A DNA stretch of 24,416 bases from an uncultured Collinsella sp. (lineage in GTDB: Bacteria; Actinomycetota; Coriobacteriia; Coriobacteriales; Coriobacteriaceae), in the NCBI GenBank assembly GCA_900766165.1, contig CAAFUK010000047.1:1-24416 (forward strand), written 5' to 3'. Positions 20,532 to 24,416 of this stretch are shown here, piece by piece. Below the pieces are notes generated by a model, which worked only from the letters and a program-made list of their open reading frames with translations, searched no databases and was not told the DNA's origin. The translations under genes and the position numbers were made by a program. The stretch's first letter is position 1, and each line of letters starts with the position of its first letter.

Positions 20532-22841
20532 ATGGCATTGACCCCCAACGAGGCATATGCGGCCAAGCAGCCGTTTGTGGACAAGGAGACACTCGAGCAT
20601 ATCGTCGAGCAGTTCCCCACGCCGTTTCATCTATACGACGAGGCGGGTATCCGCCGCAACATGCAAGAAGTGCGCGACGCCTTTGCGTGGAACCCGGGGT
20701 TTAAGGAGTACTTTGCCGTCAAGGCCAACCCCAACCCGGCCCTTATCTCAATTCTCAACGAATACGGCTGCGGCTGCGATTGCTCGAGCTATACCGAGCT
20801 CATGATCGCCCGCTCGCTGGGCATCACCGGCCATGACATCATGTTCTCGTCCAACGACACGCCGGCGGCAGACTTTGAGCTTGCCGACAAGTTGGGCGCC
20901 ATCGTCAACTTCGACGATATCAGCCACATTGAGTTTTACGAGCGCGTCGCGGGACCCATCCCCAAGACGGTGAGCTGCCGTTTTAACCCGGGCGGCCTGT
21001 TCCAGCTTTCCAACGGCATTATGGACAACCCGGGCGATTCCAAGTACGGCATGACCACCGAGCAGCTCTTTGATGCCTTCCGCATGCTCAAGGCCAAGGG
21101 CGCCGAGGACTTTGGCATCCATGCCTTCCTTGCCAGCAACACCGTCACCAACGATTACTACCCCAAGCTCGCGCGAATCCTCTTTGAACTTGCCGTGCGC
21201 CTGGAGCGCGAGACCGGTGCACATGTCGCCTTTATCAATCTGTCCGGCGGTGTGGGTATCCCCTACCTGCCCGAGCAGCAGGCCAATGACATCCACGCCA
21301 TCGGCGAGGGTGTACACGCGGCCTACGACGAGATCCTGGTTCCCGCCGGCATGGGCGATGTGGCGATCTGCACCGAGATGGGCCGCTTTATGATGGGCCC
21401 CTACGGGTGCCTGGTCACCAAGGCCATTCACGAAAAGCGGATCTACAAAGACTATATCGGCGTGGACGCAAGTGCCGTCGACCTCATTCGTCCTGCCATG
21501 TATGGCGCTTACCACCACGTTACAGTGATGGGCCAGCCGGGTGGCCCCGACAAGTCCGCAGCTCCCGTCACGAACACGTACGATATCACGGGCAACCTGT
21601 GCGAAAACAACGACAAGTTCGCCATCGACCGCGAGCTGCCGCATATCGACATGGGTGACCTGCTTGTAATCCACGATACCGGTGCGCATGGCTACTCCAT
21701 GGGCTACAACTACAACGGACGTCTGCGCTCCGCCGAGGTCCTGCTGCGCCCCGATGGCGCGGCCGACCTCATCCGCCGCGCCGAGCGCCCGGGCGATTAC
21801 TTTTCCACGCTCGACGTGCTGCCGTGCGGCCGAGAGCTGCTGGCCAAGTCGCGCGCCGAAAGCGCCCGCCGTCGCGCCCAAGACGAGCGCCTGGCAGTCG
21901 CAGCTCAATGGAACAAACGCATCCAGATCGCGGAGGCGAAGGAGAAGAACATGGACATCCGCAATCTCGAGGGCTCAATCGTCGCCCTGGTTACGCCGTT
22001 TAAAAAGGACGGCAGTGTCGACTTTGACGCGCTCGAGCGCCTTATCGATTTCCACTTGCAAAATGGCACCGACGCCATTCTCACCCTGGGCACCACCGGC
22101 GAGAGCGCCACGATGACCGATGACGAGGACAACTCCGTCGTCGCCGCCGTGGTCAAGCATGTTGCAGGACGCGTCCCCGTCATCGCCGGCTCAGGCTCCA
22201 ACTCCACGCAGACCATGCTCACCAAGTCGCTTACTTACCAGGGCTTGGGAGCCGACGGCCTGCTGCTCATTACCCCCTACTACAACAAGTCCAACGAAGA
22301 GGGTATCTATCAGCACTTTAAGACCGTCGCCGATGCCGTTGACATCCCCTGCATCCTGTACAACATCCCCGGCCGCTGCGGCTGCGGTATCAGCGAGCGC
22401 AACGTAGAGCGCCTAGCCGCGCACCCCAACATCATGGGCATCAAGGAGGCCTCGGGCAACGTCGCCTACGCGGCCAAGATCGCCCACCTGCTGTCCGACG
22501 ATTTCCGCATGTACTCGGGCGAGGATGCACTCACAGTGCCGCTCATGAGCCTGGGCGCTTCGGGCACCATCAGCGTGTGGGCCGACGTGCAGCCGCAGCT
22601 TGTACACGACATGTGCCGCGCTTATCTGGACGGCGACGTAGCGCGCGCCCGCGATATCCAGATTGCCGGCCAGCCGCTCATCAACGCCCTCTTTAGCGAG
22701 GTCAACCCCATCCCCGTCAAGGAAGCGCTCGCCCAGATGGGCATGATCGAGGCAAACTACCGTATGCCGCTGTGCCCCATGGCAGACGACACGCGAGCCG
22801 CACTTACCGATGCTCTGAAGGGAGCTGGTCTACTTGATTAA
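20532..22841 (+). CDS. lysA: Diaminopimelate decarboxylase fused in frame to dihydrodipicolinate synthase (LysA-DapA)
   Basis: One uninterrupted 769-codon frame encodes LysA (about residues 1-425), a helical Arg/Ala-rich link (about 426-473) and a full DapA from M474. LysA decarboxylates meso-diaminopimelate to lysine with PLP. Its PLP lysine is K64 in EYFAVKANPNP; CDCSSYTELMIAR, GCGIP-like LSGGVGIPY, CTEMGRFMMGPYGCL and LVIHDTGAHGYSMGYNYNGRLRSAEVLL are typical. The link, from STLDVLPCGRELLAKSRAES to AEAKEKN, is charged and lacks any stop. dapA keeps its own ribosome site, so separate DapA may also be made. The start ATG follows GAGG at 20518-20521. Whether the fusion is real protein or simply readthrough-free overlap of two genes cannot be told from sequence. 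Confidence 0.85.
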   Translation: MALTPNEAYAAKQPFVDKETLEHIVEQFPTPFHLYDEAGIRRNMQEVRDAFAWNPGFKEYFAVKANPNPALISILNEYGCGCDCSSYTELMIARSLGITGHDIMFSSNDTPAADFELADKLGAIVNFDDISHIEFYERVAGPIPKTVSCRFNPGGLFQLSNGIMDNPGDSKYGMTTEQLFDAFRMLKAKGAEDFGIHAFLASNTVTNDYYPKLARILFELAVRLERETGAHVAFINLSGGVGIPYLPEQQANDIHAIGEGVHAAYDEILVPAGMGDVAICTEMGRFMMGPYGCLVTKAIHEKRIYKDYIGVDASAVDLIRPAMYGAYHHVTVMGQPGGPDKSAAPVTNTYDITGNLCENNDKFAIDRELPHIDMGDLLVIHDTGAHGYSMGYNYNGRLRSAEVLLRPDGAADLIRRAERPGDYFSTLDVLPCGRELLAKSRAESARRRAQDERLAVAAQWNKRIQIAEAKEKNMDIRNLEGSIVALVTPFKKDGSVDFDALERLIDFHLQNGTDAILTLGTTGESATMTDDEDNSVVAAVVKHVAGRVPVIAGSGSNSTQTMLTKSLTYQGLGADGLLLITPYYNKSNEEGIYQHFKTVADAVDIPCILYNIPGRCGCGISERNVERLAAHPNIMGIKEASGNVAYAAKIAHLLSDDFRMYSGEDALTVPLMSLGASGTISVWADVQPQLVHDMCRAYLDGDVARARDIQIAGQPLINALFSEVNPIPVKEALAQMGMIEANYRMPLCPMADDTRAALTDALKGAGLLD
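21951..22841 (+). CDS. dapA: 4-hydroxy-tetrahydrodipicolinate synthase (internal start in the LysA-DapA frame)
   Basis: DapA condenses pyruvate with aspartate semialdehyde, the first committed step to diaminopimelate and lysine. From ATG 21951 the product has 296 residues, a normal family length. AAGGAG lies six bases upstream. Residues match the E. coli set with a shift of four: T48-T49 in GTTGES, Y111, Y137 in LYNIPGR, R142 and the Schiff-base lysine K165 in MGIKEASGN. It is in the same frame as lysA, with no stop between. The stop overlaps the dapB start by 8 bases. The conserved site suggests that DapA is at least partly made independently. Confidence 0.88.
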   Translation: MDIRNLEGSIVALVTPFKKDGSVDFDALERLIDFHLQNGTDAILTLGTTGESATMTDDEDNSVVAAVVKHVAGRVPVIAGSGSNSTQTMLTKSLTYQGLGADGLLLITPYYNKSNEEGIYQHFKTVADAVDIPCILYNIPGRCGCGISERNVERLAAHPNIMGIKEASGNVAYAAKIAHLLSDDFRMYSGEDALTVPLMSLGASGTISVWADVQPQLVHDMCRAYLDGDVARARDIQIAGQPLINALFSEVNPIPVKEALAQMGMIEANYRMPLCPMADDTRAALTDALKGAGLLD

Positions 22842-23574
22842 GACCGTCATTATGGGAACGGGCCGCATGGGCTCGCTCATCCGCACTACCGCCGAAGGCA
22901 TTGTCGACGCCGCCGGGCAGCCCGTTTTTGATATCGTGGCCCAGATTGGCTTCGATTTGAGCGAGCTCGAGAACGCACCGGCTGCCGACGTCATCATCGA
23001 CTTCTCGAACGTCGCGACCTTCGACGCCGTCGTCGCCTATGTCGAGCGCACGGGCGCGGCGTTGGTCTCAGGCACCACAGGCTACACCCCCGAGCAGATG
23101 GACCGCCTGCGTGAGCTGGGCCAGAACACCCGCGTTATGCACTCGGGCAATTACTCCATCGGTATCGCAGCCCTGCGCCATCTGGTAGCGCAGGCTACAC
23201 GCGAGCTGCCCGGCTTTGACTGCGAAATCGTCGAGACGCACCACAACCAAAAGGTCGACGCCCCCAGCGGCACTGCCAAGCTACTGCTCGACGCCGTCGT
23301 CGAAGCCGAGCCCGAGGCAGGCTACCACCCCGTCTATGGCCGCGAGGGCATGTGCGGAGCACGCGATCCCAAGGAAATCGGTATACACTCGCTGCGCGGC
23401 GGCACCGTCGCCGGCGTGCACGAGGTGAGCTTCTTTGGCCAGGACGAGGAGGTCACGCTCACCCACCGCGCCACGAGCCGTCAGATCTTTGTCAACGGCG
23501 CCTTGGCAGCCGCGCAGAAGCTCGTCACCCGCGAACCCGGCTTCTATACGTTCGACAAGGTCATGTTTGCCTAA
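22834..23574 (+). CDS. dapB: 4-hydroxy-tetrahydrodipicolinate reductase
   Basis: DapB reduces the DapA product with NAD(P)H. The 246-residue protein has the Rossmann motif GTGRMG (8-13), DVIIDFS, SGTTGYTPEQ, and the catalytic segment ETHHNQKVDAPSGTA (His136/His137, K140). IHSLRGGTVAGVHEVSFFGQDE is typical. The start is TTG at 22834, overlapping the dapA stop. It is needed because the next ATG (22852) would cut the first strand of the Rossmann fold. GGGAG lies about nine bases upstream. The length is slightly short of, but consistent with, the family. Confidence 0.93.
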   Translation: MIKTVIMGTGRMGSLIRTTAEGIVDAAGQPVFDIVAQIGFDLSELENAPAADVIIDFSNVATFDAVVAYVERTGAALVSGTTGYTPEQMDRLRELGQNTRVMHSGNYSIGIAALRHLVAQATRELPGFDCEIVETHHNQKVDAPSGTAKLLLDAVVEAEPEAGYHPVYGREGMCGARDPKEIGIHSLRGGTVAGVHEVSFFGQDEEVTLTHRATSRQIFVNGALAAAQKLVTREPGFYTFDKVMFA

Positions 23575-23613
23575 CCAGGTATCAACCGAATCCACCCAAA
23601 GGAGAGATAGCAA

Positions 23614-24333
23614 ATGAGCAACGCAGCCGAGATGGATGCACAGGAGATTATCAACTACATCGCCACCGCGCCCAAAAAGACGCCCGTCAAGCTGTACGTG
23701 CGCGAGAAGCCGGGCATGAAGGTTGCCTGGGGCGACGCACATGTCTACGGCGGCCGTCGCGGCAAGACCGTCTTTGGCGACTGGGACGAGCTCAAGACCA
23801 TCCTGGACGCCAATGCCGATTCCATCGATTACTACGACGTTGAAAACGATTGCCGCAACTCCGCCGTGCCCATGCTCGACCTTAAGGGCATCAACGCCCG
23901 CATCGAGCCGGGCGCGATCATCCGCGACCGCGTCGAGATTGGCGACCGTGCCGTCATCATGATGGGCGCCATCATCAACATCGGCTCCGTTATCGGCGAG
24001 GGTTCCATGATCGATATGGGCGCCGTGCTGGGCGGTCGCGCCACCGTGGGCAAGAACTGCCACATCGGCGCCGGCACCGTGCTGGCAGGCGTTGTGGAGC
24101 CCGCCAGCGCCACGCCCGTCATCATCGAGGACGATGTCATGATCGGCGCAAACGCCGTGGTCCTGGAAGGCGTGCACGTGGGCAAGGGTGCTGTAGTTGC
24201 CGCCGGCGCCGTGTGCGTCGAGGACGTCCCCGCCGGCGCCGTCGTGGCCGGTGTCCCCGCCCGCGCCATCAAGATGCGCGACGAGAAGACCGACAGCAAG
24301 ACCGGCCTGGAAGAGGGCCTGCGCCAGCTGTAG
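23614..24333 (+). CDS. dapH: Tetrahydrodipicolinate N-acetyltransferase
   Basis: DapH acetylates tetrahydrodipicolinate with acetyl-CoA, opening the acetylase branch to diaminopimelate. The 239-residue product has a DapH-type N-terminal part (AQEIINYIATAPKKTPVKLYV, YYDVENDCRNSAVPMLDL). A left-handed beta-helix of hexapeptide repeats follows (IIRDRVEIGDRAVIMMGAIINIGSVIGEGSMIDMGAVLGGRATVGKNCHIGAG and VIIEDDVMIGANAVVLEGVHVGKGAVVAAGAV), with VPARAIK near the end. ATG has AAAGGAG upstream. It is 39 nt behind dapB. The branch still needs an N-acetyl-LL-DAP aminotransferase (not in this window) and a deacetylase (candidate at 18966-20153). Confidence 0.92.
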   Translation: MSNAAEMDAQEIINYIATAPKKTPVKLYVREKPGMKVAWGDAHVYGGRRGKTVFGDWDELKTILDANADSIDYYDVENDCRNSAVPMLDLKGINARIEPGAIIRDRVEIGDRAVIMMGAIINIGSVIGEGSMIDMGAVLGGRATVGKNCHIGAGTVLAGVVEPASATPVIIEDDVMIGANAVVLEGVHVGKGAVVAAGAVCVEDVPAGAVVAGVPARAIKMRDEKTDSKTGLEEGLRQL

Positions 24334-24335
24334 AA

Positions 24336-24363
24336 GTTACGCGGTTTTGCCAAACCGCGTAAC
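24336..24363 (+). terminator. Hairpin after dapH
   Basis: GTTACGCGGTTT (24336-24347) and AAACCGCGTAAC (24352-24363) form a perfect 12-bp stem with a TGCC loop, 2 nt after the dapH stop. No T-run follows. It probably ends or stabilises the operon transcript. The last 53 bases (24364-24416) hold no gene I can support. Confidence 0.6.
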
Positions 24364-24416
24364 GGCTCGACGCTGCAAACGCCCCTAAGCGGCAATCTGA
24401 CGTTCAATCGTCGGTC

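Noticed and set aside
24385..24416. Possible C-terminal end of a minus-strand gene (ends ERQIAA, TAG)
   Set aside because: Only about ten codons are visible before the window ends, too little to support a gene.

Overview
The window is high-GC DNA with densely packed genes. Gene content and architecture point to an anaerobic gut actinobacterium of the class Coriobacteriia, most likely Collinsella or a close relative; that placement is inference from protein character, not a database result. The first 22 bases are not genomic. They match the end of the Illumina TruSeq read-1 adapter, so the window starts at a contig end and the xseB gene there is truncated and falsely completed by adapter bases.

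Layout. (1) Bases 23-3734, minus strand: RNase D, a YugP-type zinc membrane peptidase, and the two subunits of exonuclease VII (xseA, xseB). (2) 3833-4930, plus: a diacylglycerol-kinase-family lipid kinase and a 30-codon membrane miniprotein, closed by a strong terminator. (3) 5159-7117: a secreted, sortase-anchored C69 dipeptidase interrupted by one in-frame TGA at a position where homologues carry Trp. (4) 7188-10851: a tryptophan-attenuated transporter operon. A 22-residue leader peptide with three consecutive Trp codons and a terminator hairpin precede a TrpP-like ECF S-component, a fused double ATPase and an ECF T-component. (5) 10911-12998, minus: an ATP-grasp D-aspartate-ligase-like enzyme followed by an aspartate/glutamate racemase, a pairing known from D-Asp peptidoglycan cross-bridge synthesis. 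(6) 13231-15231, plus: a MOSC-domain protein and a secreted coiled-coil protein with a lysozyme-like domain. (7) 15269-18863, minus: a membrane Ser/Thr kinase, an HTH-like protein and a Tat-type DUF4352-like lipoprotein whose ribosome binding site is locked in a 14-bp hairpin; then a small membrane protein and a HigBA toxin-antitoxin pair. (8) 18966-24363: an M20 amidohydrolase (candidate N-acetyl-diaminopimelate deacetylase) divergent from a lysine-riboswitch-controlled operon, lysA-dapA-dapB-dapH. In this operon lysA and dapA are one uninterrupted reading frame.

The most notable items are the Trp leader/attenuator driving a complete ECF transporter, the LysA-DapA reading-frame fusion behind a lysine riboswitch, the RBS-sequestering hairpin of the kinase-associated lipoprotein, and the TGA-for-Trp interruption of the C69 peptidase. 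Amino-acid-sensing RNA appears twice (Trp and Lys). Two modules concern cell-wall precursors: D-Asp ligase/racemase, and diaminopimelate/lysine synthesis. No tRNA, rRNA, CRISPR array, phage gene or intact transposase was seen.
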